The notes under the pieces: generated by a model
Database searches by the model: none
What the model was told of the DNA's origin: nothing
What the model saw: only the letters and a program-made list of their open reading frames with translations
Part shown: piece by piece, positions 25,747 to 32,304 of the stretch
How the letters are laid out: each line of letters opens with the position of its first letter
Numbering within the stretch: position 1 is the stretch's first letter
Program-made: the position numbers and the translations under genes
Source of the DNA: Prevotella sp.
Lineage (GTDB): Bacteria > Bacteroidota > Bacteroidia > Bacteroidales > Bacteroidaceae
Assembly (NCBI GenBank): GCA_017400455.1
Contig: JAFPTC010000025.1
Location: 1 to 62,887, forward strand
Length of the DNA stretch: 62,887 nt
Reading direction: 5' to 3'

Positions 25747-26835
25747 CTACAGTTTGATGAACACCTTGCGCCGCCAGAGCACATAGCCGATGGCATAGTT
25801 GATGGCTACGAAGGTTAGCGCATAGGCCAGCGAGGCCCACTTGTCCCAGGGAATGGCTGAGTGAAGCAGTTCGTAGAGGGCGGAGCTGATGCCGAAGCGT
25901 CCGAAGAGGATGGCCAGCAGCTCGCTGCACACGTAGAGGGCCAGCGCGTTCATGCCGAAGATTTGCATACTGCGAAAGAAGCGCGGCATACGGGACTGGA
26001 CGTCGATGACGTAGGTGAACAGCGCCAGCAGCAGCGAACAGAGTCCGCAGCTGACGAGCACGTAGCTGGGGCTCCAAATGCGTTTGTTCAGCGGCAGGCC
26101 GTAGCTCAGCAAATAGCCGCCGACGAGGCAGACGGTTCCCACGACGAAGAGGGCGATGACTTTCTGCTGCATAGCGGGCTTCTCCACCAGTTGCCGGCCG
26201 CAGTAGAAGCCCAGCAGCACATGGGCCACGCCGCTGATGGTGCCCACCAGTCCTTCGGGATCAACAGGACTCTTCGTATAGAGATGGTCGGGGCCGAAGA
26301 GGCTCAAGTCCACCTGCGCCAGCACGTTCACCGAGGCATCCTCGGCATAGCCGTGGCCCACTAATAATATAATGGTATAGAGCGCCAGCAGGCCCACGAT
26401 GGTATGGAGCAGATACTTGTGGTTACAGCAGAGGGCGAAGAGCGAGGCCAGCAGATAGCACAGGGCAATGCGTTGCAGCACGGCCCAGATGCGCAGGTGG
26501 GCAAAGTCCCAGGGATTGCCCCACACGGCCATGTCTACCCAGTGGATGGCCAGGCCGATGGCAAAGAGCAGCACGGTGCGCTTGAGCACCTTGCGCAGGG
26601 TGGACTGCGTGGGCTGGAAGCCTCGCCGCGACATGGACACATACATTGACACGCCCATGATGAACAGGAAGAAGGGGAAGACAAGGTCGCAGGGCGTCAT
26701 GCCGTTCCACCGCGAGTGCTGCAACATCTCGAACGACTCGCCATAGCCGTTGTTCACCAAAATCATGCCTGCCACGGTGAGTCCGCGCAGCACGTCGAGG
26801 GATATGAGACGCTGAGAGGAAGTTGGTTGGTTCAT
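25747..26835 (-). CDS. HGSNAT-like membrane acyltransferase (DUF1624/DUF5009)
   Basis: 362 residues with about ten membrane helices. The N-terminal signature SLDVLRGLTVAGMILVNNGY, followed by QHSRWNGMTPCDLVFPFFLF, matches human heparan-alpha-glucosaminide N-acetyltransferase, including the His of the HxxWNG motif taken as its acetyl-transfer residue. Human HGSNAT acetylates terminal glucosamine of heparan sulfate across a membrane. Here it is the last gene of an operon whose first gene encodes alpha-N-acetylglucosaminidase, the next human step. Whether it acetylates GlcN or another sugar is inference. Confidence 0.85.
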   Translation of the reverse strand: MNQPTSSQRLISLDVLRGLTVAGMILVNNGYGESFEMLQHSRWNGMTPCDLVFPFFLFIMGVSMYVSMSRRGFQPTQSTLRKVLKRTVLLFAIGLAIHWVDMAVWGNPWDFAHLRIWAVLQRIALCYLLASLFALCCNHKYLLHTIVGLLALYTIILLVGHGYAEDASVNVLAQVDLSLFGPDHLYTKSPVDPEGLVGTISGVAHVLLGFYCGRQLVEKPAMQQKVIALFVVGTVCLVGGYLLSYGLPLNKRIWSPSYVLVSCGLCSLLLALFTYVIDVQSRMPRFFRSMQIFGMNALALYVCSELLAILFGRFGISSALYELLHSAIPWDKWASLAYALTFVAINYAIGYVLWRRKVFIKL

Positions 26836-26853
26836 GGTGTTGAAAGGAATGGA

Positions 26854-27456
26854 TTAAAAGGGGTTGGACTTGATGCTGTTGAACTGACGGCGGATGCGCT
26901 CCCCACCATCCTTCAGCATATCACTCTTCTCACGGAACTTCTCGGGAATGGCAGTGCCGGTGTAGACATTGCGGAAGACAGGGTGACTAAAGTCTTCTGA
27001 GGTATTCTCCTTCGCCATGACCTGCAACAGCCGCTTGCCGTTGAACCAAAGGCGCAGCTCGTAGATGTTGTCCATCTCCTCGCCCACGTAGCGGGAATAG
27101 GCGAACATCAGCTGGCCCTTGGCATCGAAGAGATACTCCTCGTAATACTCCCGCGCAGCATAGTTATACTTTGTGGTGGCGAAGCGCAGGTAGTGCTCGG
27201 GGTAGATGACGTTCTCCGCCTGTCCGGGCTTCTCGTCGTAGTACATGTAGATGTTTACGTCGTGTGGCCCTGTGGCGGGCAGGTTCTGCTTCACGTGCAG
27301 GTTGTAGTATTCGGCGGGCATCTCTTCGTTAGCCATGCGGCGGATGTCTTCCTGCACCTCGCCGTACAGCTGGCGTATGCTCTCCACCGTGTGCTGTGCC
27401 GAGGCCGTCATGCCGCCAGCCAGCAGCACGAACAGCGAAACAATTAATCTGTTCAT
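26854..27456 (-). CDS. Unknown secreted protein in GH89 operon
   Basis: About 200 residues. Start at 27456 (MNRLIVSLFVLLAGGMTASA) gives a normal signal peptide; an ATG at 27468 adds four residues. Beta-rich body (NIYMYYDEKPGQAENVIYPE, YNYAAREYYEEYLFDAKGQL, YELRLWFNGKRLLQV) recalls small periplasmic proteins of unknown function. It lies 22 bp after the GH89 stop codon and 18 bp before the acyltransferase gene, hence the middle gene of a three-gene operon. Function not recognised. Confidence 0.75.
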   Translation of the reverse strand: MNRLIVSLFVLLAGGMTASAQHTVESIRQLYGEVQEDIRRMANEEMPAEYYNLHVKQNLPATGPHDVNIYMYYDEKPGQAENVIYPEHYLRFATTKYNYAAREYYEEYLFDAKGQLMFAYSRYVGEEMDNIYELRLWFNGKRLLQVMAKENTSEDFSHPVFRNVYTGTAIPEKFREKSDMLKDGGERIRRQFNSIKSNPF

Positions 27457-27463
27457 ATCATTT

Positions 27464-27489
27464 TTCATTCTTCATTCTTCATTCTTCAT
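27464..27489. repeat. CATTCTT heptamer tract between GH89 and the next gene
   Basis: Roughly three and a half tandem copies of CATTCTT fill the space between the GH89 stop codon and the next start codon. On the mRNA it offers several AUGA steps. Copy number could change by slippage. Confidence 0.8.
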
Positions 27490-29812
27490 TTAAAAACCTC
27501 ATCACCCGGCGGGCCATGTCCAAGGCGTCGCCCTCAGGCTCGGCCGTGTAGGGATTCTGCTTCAGCGTCCACGGTTCTTCCATGGCATACCAGTCTATTT
27601 TCACTTCCTGAGGCAACGCCATGGCGAAGAGCTCCGACGAGGTTTTGTTGGCATTGGGCCCCGTGGCCAGCAGTTCGGGCTGGGGCCGCTGCCAGGCCTC
27701 CATCTGTGCGAGCAGGGAGGCGAAGTAGGCCTTCCAGCGAGGGAAATAAAAATCCTTCAGCAGACCCTGCCACTCCTTGTGGGCATAGTCGCGCAGACCG
27801 CCCGTGTCGGCGCAGTAGCGATTGCCCCAAGTGGTTATCTGCACGCGGGCGTTCCATTCATAAAGCTTCCGTTCCTCCGGCGTGGTGCCACAGCTGATGG
27901 CCTGCTGCGTCCAATGGCCCAGGCGGAACTCGGAGCGCGTGGCCAACAGCGAATCCTGCAGCAGGAGCATGCGCAGGAAACGGTTGGCATTGCTGCGGAA
28001 GCCCTCGACGTTGAAGGCTTTGTAGTCGGCAATGGTGTGCTGATACTGCACGCGAGCCTGGTCGGCCAGCGCCTGACGGACGATGTCCACGAGGTCGTAC
28101 TCCAGGTTGTTGTTCAGAGGGGCGAGGGTCTCAGCCCCTTTCAGAAAGAGCTGGGCGGCGCTGAGCGTCGACTGCGGGTCGTAGTAGTTCTTCATCTTCG
28201 ACCAGCTGCTGGCCTGGAAGTTGTTCAGCGAGGGCCGTCCGCAGAAGATGCTCTCGTGAGGGCCCTGCTGGTTGTTGCCCGGCGGGCAGTTGTAGATGCT
28301 CTGAGCCAGCAGCTGCCAAGCCTGCTGCAAGGCGGCGTTGTCGGCTCCATAGCGGGCCTTCACATAGTGGCGCAGCCACTCCTCCTTGGTGAACTTCTCG
28401 GGTCGCCAGGGCAGCTCGCTCATCAGCTCGAACATCACGGGGTTGTTTTCCGACCCCTCCATGGTGAAGCCGATGCCCTTTCTTAATGAGTAATTAGTAG
28501 TGAGTAATGAGTAATTATGATTAGTTGAGTCGCCCAATGATTCCCCGTGGTGCTGGACCCCGCCTTGAGTGTAATCATAATTACTCATTACTAATTGCTC
28601 ATTACTAATTAAGTAGAAATTGTCGAGCAGCTGGTCCATGCGGCCGTGGAGGCCCACGTTGGCCCCGAAGTTCTGGAGCAGGCAGAAGAGCCACTGGTGC
28701 TTGCCGTAGCCCTGCGGACGGTGCCAGATGCTGGGAGCGCCGAACATGGGGCGGCACTCAGAGAAGAGGTCGAGAATGAGCAGGTCGCCCGCCTTCAGGG
28801 CGTCGGCCATCTGGGGACGCGGGTTCTCCGTCCATCCCTGCACCACCCACACGGCCCGTGGGTTGGCACGCTTCATGGCGGCCATGAGCTTGCGGCCAGC
28901 GGCGGCATAGTCCACCGAGGCATCGTCGGCGCTCTCGTGGAAGGGGTCCATGGAATAGTAGTCGGCGCGTCCGAAGAGGCGCGTCAGCTCCTCATAATAG
29001 ACGTTGGCTATCTCGTCGAACCGCTCGTCGGTGGGCGAGAGGTTGGCTGGCCGCTGGAAACCGTTCCACAGGCCGGCATCGCTGACGTTTAGCGAGAGCC
29101 GCTCCTTGGCGTCGTGGGGCACCATGCCGCAATAGCCCGGCAGCACGGGGTGCATGCCCAGCTGCCTCATGCGGCCGAGGATTTGCTTCTGCAGCTGCTC
29201 CTGGCGGGCATACCACGACTGAGGCAGGGGGCCGCCCCACCCCTCCAGGTTGTTCATGGCCCACCAGGCCAGGAAGGCGGGGCCGGCAATGAAACGGCCT
29301 ATCTCGTCGTCGCTATAGCCCAGGCGCAGCAGCATGTTACGCCAAACGCACTCCTCGCCCACCACGGCCAGCGGCATGTTCACGCCGTGGAGCACCATCC
29401 AGTCAATTTCCTGCTGCCAGCGCGGCCAGTCCCAGAAGGCCATGGAGTATGAGAAGGTGCAGTAGTTGAAGTCGTAGCGCAGCGCCAGGTCGGTTTCGTG
29501 GCGCTCCTTCTGCTTCACGGGGGGCATCACCTGGGGCAGGCGGACCTTCATCTGGTTCCAGCTGAGGTGTATGCCGGCATGATACTTCAAGTACCAGTTC
29601 AGGCCCACGCCAATGCTCACCCACGAGTTGCCCCTCACCACGGGCCGGTTGCCCTGCTGGTCCAGCTCGAAGAAGTCGCGGTCGGCCTTCTTCAGCTCAA
29701 TCTTGAACTTGCGCGAGGCGCCCTTGTCGATGCGCTCCAGCAGGTCGTCGATGGGGGTGGCCATCAGGGGTAGGGCCACCGCTGCCATCAGTAGGAAAAG
29801 GAGTCTTTTCAT
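27479..29812 (-). CDS. GH89 alpha-N-acetylglucosaminidase (NAGLU-like)
   Basis: About 777 residues. Start at 29812 (MKRLLFLLMAAVALPLMA) gives a signal peptide. NAGLU features follow: N-terminal domain, NYCTFSYSMAFWDWPRWQQE, EIDWMVLHGVNMPLAVVGEE (first catalytic Glu), LPGYCGMVPHD, then RKGIGFTMEGSENNPVMFEL with the second Glu. It removes terminal alpha-GlcNAc, as on heparan sulfate or gastric mucin. An insertion of about 44 residues (LISNEQLVMSNYDYTQ... to SLLTTNYSL) between the catalytic elements comes from a 132-bp inverted-repeat element inserted in frame. Confidence 0.9.
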   Translation of the reverse strand: MKRLLFLLMAAVALPLMATPIDDLLERIDKGASRKFKIELKKADRDFFELDQQGNRPVVRGNSWVSIGVGLNWYLKYHAGIHLSWNQMKVRLPQVMPPVKQKERHETDLALRYDFNYCTFSYSMAFWDWPRWQQEIDWMVLHGVNMPLAVVGEECVWRNMLLRLGYSDDEIGRFIAGPAFLAWWAMNNLEGWGGPLPQSWYARQEQLQKQILGRMRQLGMHPVLPGYCGMVPHDAKERLSLNVSDAGLWNGFQRPANLSPTDERFDEIANVYYEELTRLFGRADYYSMDPFHESADDASVDYAAAGRKLMAAMKRANPRAVWVVQGWTENPRPQMADALKAGDLLILDLFSECRPMFGAPSIWHRPQGYGKHQWLFCLLQNFGANVGLHGRMDQLLDNFYLISNEQLVMSNYDYTQGGVQHHGESLGDSTNHNYSLLTTNYSLRKGIGFTMEGSENNPVMFELMSELPWRPEKFTKEEWLRHYVKARYGADNAALQQAWQLLAQSIYNCPPGNNQQGPHESIFCGRPSLNNFQASSWSKMKNYYDPQSTLSAAQLFLKGAETLAPLNNNLEYDLVDIVRQALADQARVQYQHTIADYKAFNVEGFRSNANRFLRMLLLQDSLLATRSEFRLGHWTQQAISCGTTPEERKLYEWNARVQITTWGNRYCADTGGLRDYAHKEWQGLLKDFYFPRWKAYFASLLAQMEAWQRPQPELLATGPNANKTSSELFAMALPQEVKIDWYAMEEPWTLKQNPYTAEPEGDALDMARRVMRFLNEE
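28482..28613. repeat. 132-bp inverted-repeat element inserted in frame in GH89
   Basis: Arms 28482-28523 and 28572-28613 agree at 37 of 42 positions when one is reversed, including the inner 21 bp. They are made of degenerate TAATGAG/TAATTAG units around a 48-bp loop. At 132 bp the length is 44 codons, so the frame is kept and no stop is created in the coding direction. Confidence 0.85.
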
Positions 29813-29833
29813 GTTGCCAATATATTTTTGGTG

Positions 29834-29841
29834 CAAAGTTA
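29834..29841 (-). promoter_or_regulatory. -7 promoter box, GH89 operon
   Basis: TAACTTTG on the minus strand, 21 bp before the ATG at 29812, so a leader of about 15 nt. Divergent from the EamA promoter. Confidence 0.6.
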
Positions 29842-29863
29842 CAAATTATTTTGGAAAATGTCG

Positions 29864-29871
29864 TACCTTTG
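29864..29871 (+). promoter_or_regulatory. -7 promoter box, EamA gene
   Basis: TACCTTTG ends only 9 bp before the ATG at 29881. With usual spacing, transcription would start within a few bases of the start codon. Confidence 0.6.
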
Positions 29872-29880
29872 CACCCCGAA

Positions 29881-30831
29881 ATGAACTATCTGGGCGAACT
29901 AATATCCCTTGGCGTGGCCTTTTCGTGGACCATAGCCGCGCTGGCCAGCGAAGTGGGCAGCAAGCGACTGGGCGTTTTTGTGATGAACGTGTGGCGCATG
30001 GGCGTCACGCTACTGCTATCGGCCGTGCTGCTGTGGTTGACGATGGGTGCCCCCTACCCCGTGGGCGCCGGCAACGCCACGTGGGGCTGGCTGCTGGCTT
30101 CGGGCGTGGTGGGCTATTTCTTTGGCGACTGGTGCCTGTTCAACAGCTACCTGACCATTGGCTCGCGCATGGGCCAGCTGTTCATGACGCTCGCACCCAT
30201 GTTCACGGCCCTCTCGGCCTGGGTGATGATTGGGCAGACGCTGGCGTGGACGTCGCTGCTGGCCATGACGGTCACGCTGCTGGGCATCGCCATCTCCGTG
30301 CTGGGCCAAGACAAGCAGCACCACGTCACGCTGGACCTGCCGCTGAAGGGCATTCTCTACGGCATCGGCGCCGGACTGGGCCAGGGCGTGGGACTGGTGC
30401 TCAGCAAGATTGGGCTGGACCACTACACCCAGGACCTGCTCGCGTCGGAGGCCTATTCCTCGCTGGCCACCCAGCAGGAGGCCGTTCTTCCCTTTGCCTC
30501 TAACACCATTCGCTGCGTGGCGGGCCTGACCTGCTTCGCCGCATGGCTCATAGCCAGCGGAAACGCCGGACGCATGGTCACCAGCCTGCACGAGCGCAAG
30601 GGCCTGGCAGCCATGCTCATAGCCGTTTTCTCGGGGCCCTTCATCGGTGTGGGCTTCTCGCTCATGGCCGTGCAGTACACGGCCGCCGGCATAGCCAGCA
30701 CCATCATGGCCATGACGCCCATCATCATCCTGCTGCCGTCGAAATGGCTCTTCCATCAGCCCATCACCACGCGCAACGTTTTGGGTGCCGTCATCTCGGT
30801 CGTGGGCGTGTCGCTGTTCTTCCTTTTATAG
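29881..30831 (+). CDS. EamA/DMT-family inner-membrane transporter
   Basis: 316 residues with ten hydrophobic helices in two EamA repeats (first: ELISLGVAFSWTIAALASEV; second opens LKGILYGIGAGLGQGVGLVL). The start at 29881 is set by the first helix; an earlier ATG at 29851 lies upstream of the promoter box. Family members export amino acids or other small metabolites; the substrate is unknown. Single gene, convergent with the PIG-L gene across array D. Confidence 0.85.
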   Translation: MNYLGELISLGVAFSWTIAALASEVGSKRLGVFVMNVWRMGVTLLLSAVLLWLTMGAPYPVGAGNATWGWLLASGVVGYFFGDWCLFNSYLTIGSRMGQLFMTLAPMFTALSAWVMIGQTLAWTSLLAMTVTLLGIAISVLGQDKQHHVTLDLPLKGILYGIGAGLGQGVGLVLSKIGLDHYTQDLLASEAYSSLATQQEAVLPFASNTIRCVAGLTCFAAWLIASGNAGRMVTSLHERKGLAAMLIAVFSGPFIGVGFSLMAVQYTAAGIASTIMAMTPIIILLPSKWLFHQPITTRNVLGAVISVVGVSLFFLL

Positions 30832-30834
30832 GCC

Positions 30835-30975
30835 TTTTTCACAGGGGGAGCCTCCCCGTGAAAATTTCTCACGTGAGATTTTTTTCTGGGAGGCCTTCCC
30901 GTAAAAATTTCTCACGTGAGATTTTTTTCTGGGAAGCCTCCACGTGAAATTTTCTCACGTGAGAAATTTTCACGG
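30835..30975. repeat. 43-bp palindromic array, locus D (three units)
   Basis: Cores at 30867-30878, 30910-30921 and 30953-30964, exactly 43 bp apart, with GC palindromes in between. It starts 3 bp after the EamA stop codon and ends 15 bp before the PIG-L stop codon. Confidence 0.95.
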
Positions 30976-30990
30976 GGCGCCGCCCGCCCG

Positions 30991-32127
30991 TCAGAACCGG
31001 TACTCCACGAAAGCCTCCATGGCCTCGTAGCAGGCCAGGCCGAGGTCGTCGTAGCGGCGGGCCGTGTCGCGATTGCGATCCTCGGCACGCTGCCAGAACA
31101 GACGCTCGTCGTTGCCCATGAAGGGGGCACTCTCCATCTGGCTCTGATGGCGGAGGATGGCGTTGCGCTTCTCGCGCAGCTCCTCAGGACTCATGGGCAC
31201 ACACATCTCGATGTCGGCCACGTCCCACTCGGCCCATGCTCCGCGATACATCCACACACGGCAGTCGCTGACCCACGCTGCGCCGGCGCGCCGCTCCTCG
31301 TCGATGGCGGCCAGCACAGCGTCGGTACACTTGCGGTGGGTGCCGTGGGGATCGGCCAGGTCGGCTGCCACATAGACCTGATGGGGACGGATGTCGGCCA
31401 GCAACTGCTGGACCAGCCGCACGTCGCGCTCGCCCATGGGCAGCTTCTCGATGCGGCCGCTCTCGTAGAAAGGAAGGTCGAGGAAGTGGATGTGCGAGCT
31501 GTCGATGCCGTTGTAGGCACAGGCCAGACGGGCCTCACCCCTGCGGATGAGCCCCTTCAGGCGCAGGATGGTGGCATTGTCAAGGTCACCCTCCTGCTTG
31601 CTTTTCAGGAAGTGTTTCACGCTCTGGTAGCTGTGCTTGATCACCTCGTCCGAGCCATTGGCGAAAATCTTGTTGAAGCCGTTGATGAAGTGCATGAAGC
31701 GGCTCACCTCCTCGTCGCCCACGGCAATGTTTCCGCTCGTCTCGTAGGCAATGTGCACGTCGTGGTGCTGCTGCATCAGTCGGCGGATGGTGCCACCCAT
31801 GGAGATGACGTCGTCGTCGGGATGGGGCGAGAAGACGACGACGCGCTTGGGAAAGGGCTTGGCGCGCTCGGGGCGCGTAGAGTCGTCCACGTCGGGCTTG
31901 CCGCCAGGCCATCCCGTAATGGTGTGCTGCAACTCGTTGAACACCTCAATGTTCACCAGTCCGGCCTGGCCCTGGAACTGCTTCACCAGGTGGCCCAGCC
32001 CGTTGTCCATATAGTCCTTGGTAGAAAGCTTCAGCAGGGGCTTTCCCGTCTTGTTGCACAAGTCGATGACCTGTCGCCGCAGGGCGTGCTCAGGCATCTT
32101 GATCGTAGAAGTAAGGTTCAGGTTCAT
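30991..32127 (-). CDS. PIG-L (LmbE) family deacetylase, NagB-linker type
   Basis: 378 residues. The first 90 or so (LRRQVIDLCNKTGKPLLKLS, FNELQHTITGWPGGKPDVDD) match the linker of Bacteroidetes proteins that fuse glucosamine-6-phosphate deaminase to a PIG-L domain. The PIG-L part follows, with zinc ligands in SPHPDDDVISMGG and ADLADPHGTHRKC. The NagB domain itself is absent, and a promoter lies directly upstream, so this is a stand-alone version rather than a fresh truncation. Predicted cytoplasmic zinc N-deacetylase of an amino-sugar compound; substrate unknown. Confidence 0.85.
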   Translation of the reverse strand: MNLNLTSTIKMPEHALRRQVIDLCNKTGKPLLKLSTKDYMDNGLGHLVKQFQGQAGLVNIEVFNELQHTITGWPGGKPDVDDSTRPERAKPFPKRVVVFSPHPDDDVISMGGTIRRLMQQHHDVHIAYETSGNIAVGDEEVSRFMHFINGFNKIFANGSDEVIKHSYQSVKHFLKSKQEGDLDNATILRLKGLIRRGEARLACAYNGIDSSHIHFLDLPFYESGRIEKLPMGERDVRLVQQLLADIRPHQVYVAADLADPHGTHRKCTDAVLAAIDEERRAGAAWVSDCRVWMYRGAWAEWDVADIEMCVPMSPEELREKRNAILRHQSQMESAPFMGNDERLFWQRAEDRNRDTARRYDDLGLACYEAMEAFVEYRF

Positions 32128-32159
32128 AACGGCAGGTGTTGTTAGTCATACTTTGCATG

Positions 32160-32167
32160 CAAAGTTA
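32160..32167 (-). promoter_or_regulatory. -7 promoter box, PIG-L gene
   Basis: TAACTTTG on the minus strand, inside a 16-bp palindrome ACTTTGCATGCAAAGT (32150-32165) that a regulator might bind. Leader about 25 nt. Confidence 0.55.
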
Positions 32168-32228
32168 CAACTTTTCTGCGACCCACCATCATTTTCCGCC
32201 AACTTTTTAGTATAGTTCCATCATACTC

Positions 32229-32292
32229 GGCACTCGGCAAAAAAAAAGAAACATGTTTCTTTTGTTTTGCCCTCGTTTTTTCGTAACTTTGC
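32229..32292 (+). promoter_or_regulatory. Hairpin-promoter module, copy 2
   Basis: A 36-bp inverted repeat (32236-32271) with AAAGAAACATGTTTCTTT as its perfect centre, then TAACTTTG (32284-32291). Matches copy 1 (5795-5858) except at the hairpin tip. Confidence 0.75.
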
Positions 32293-32304
32293 ACCCTCAA
32301 AGAA

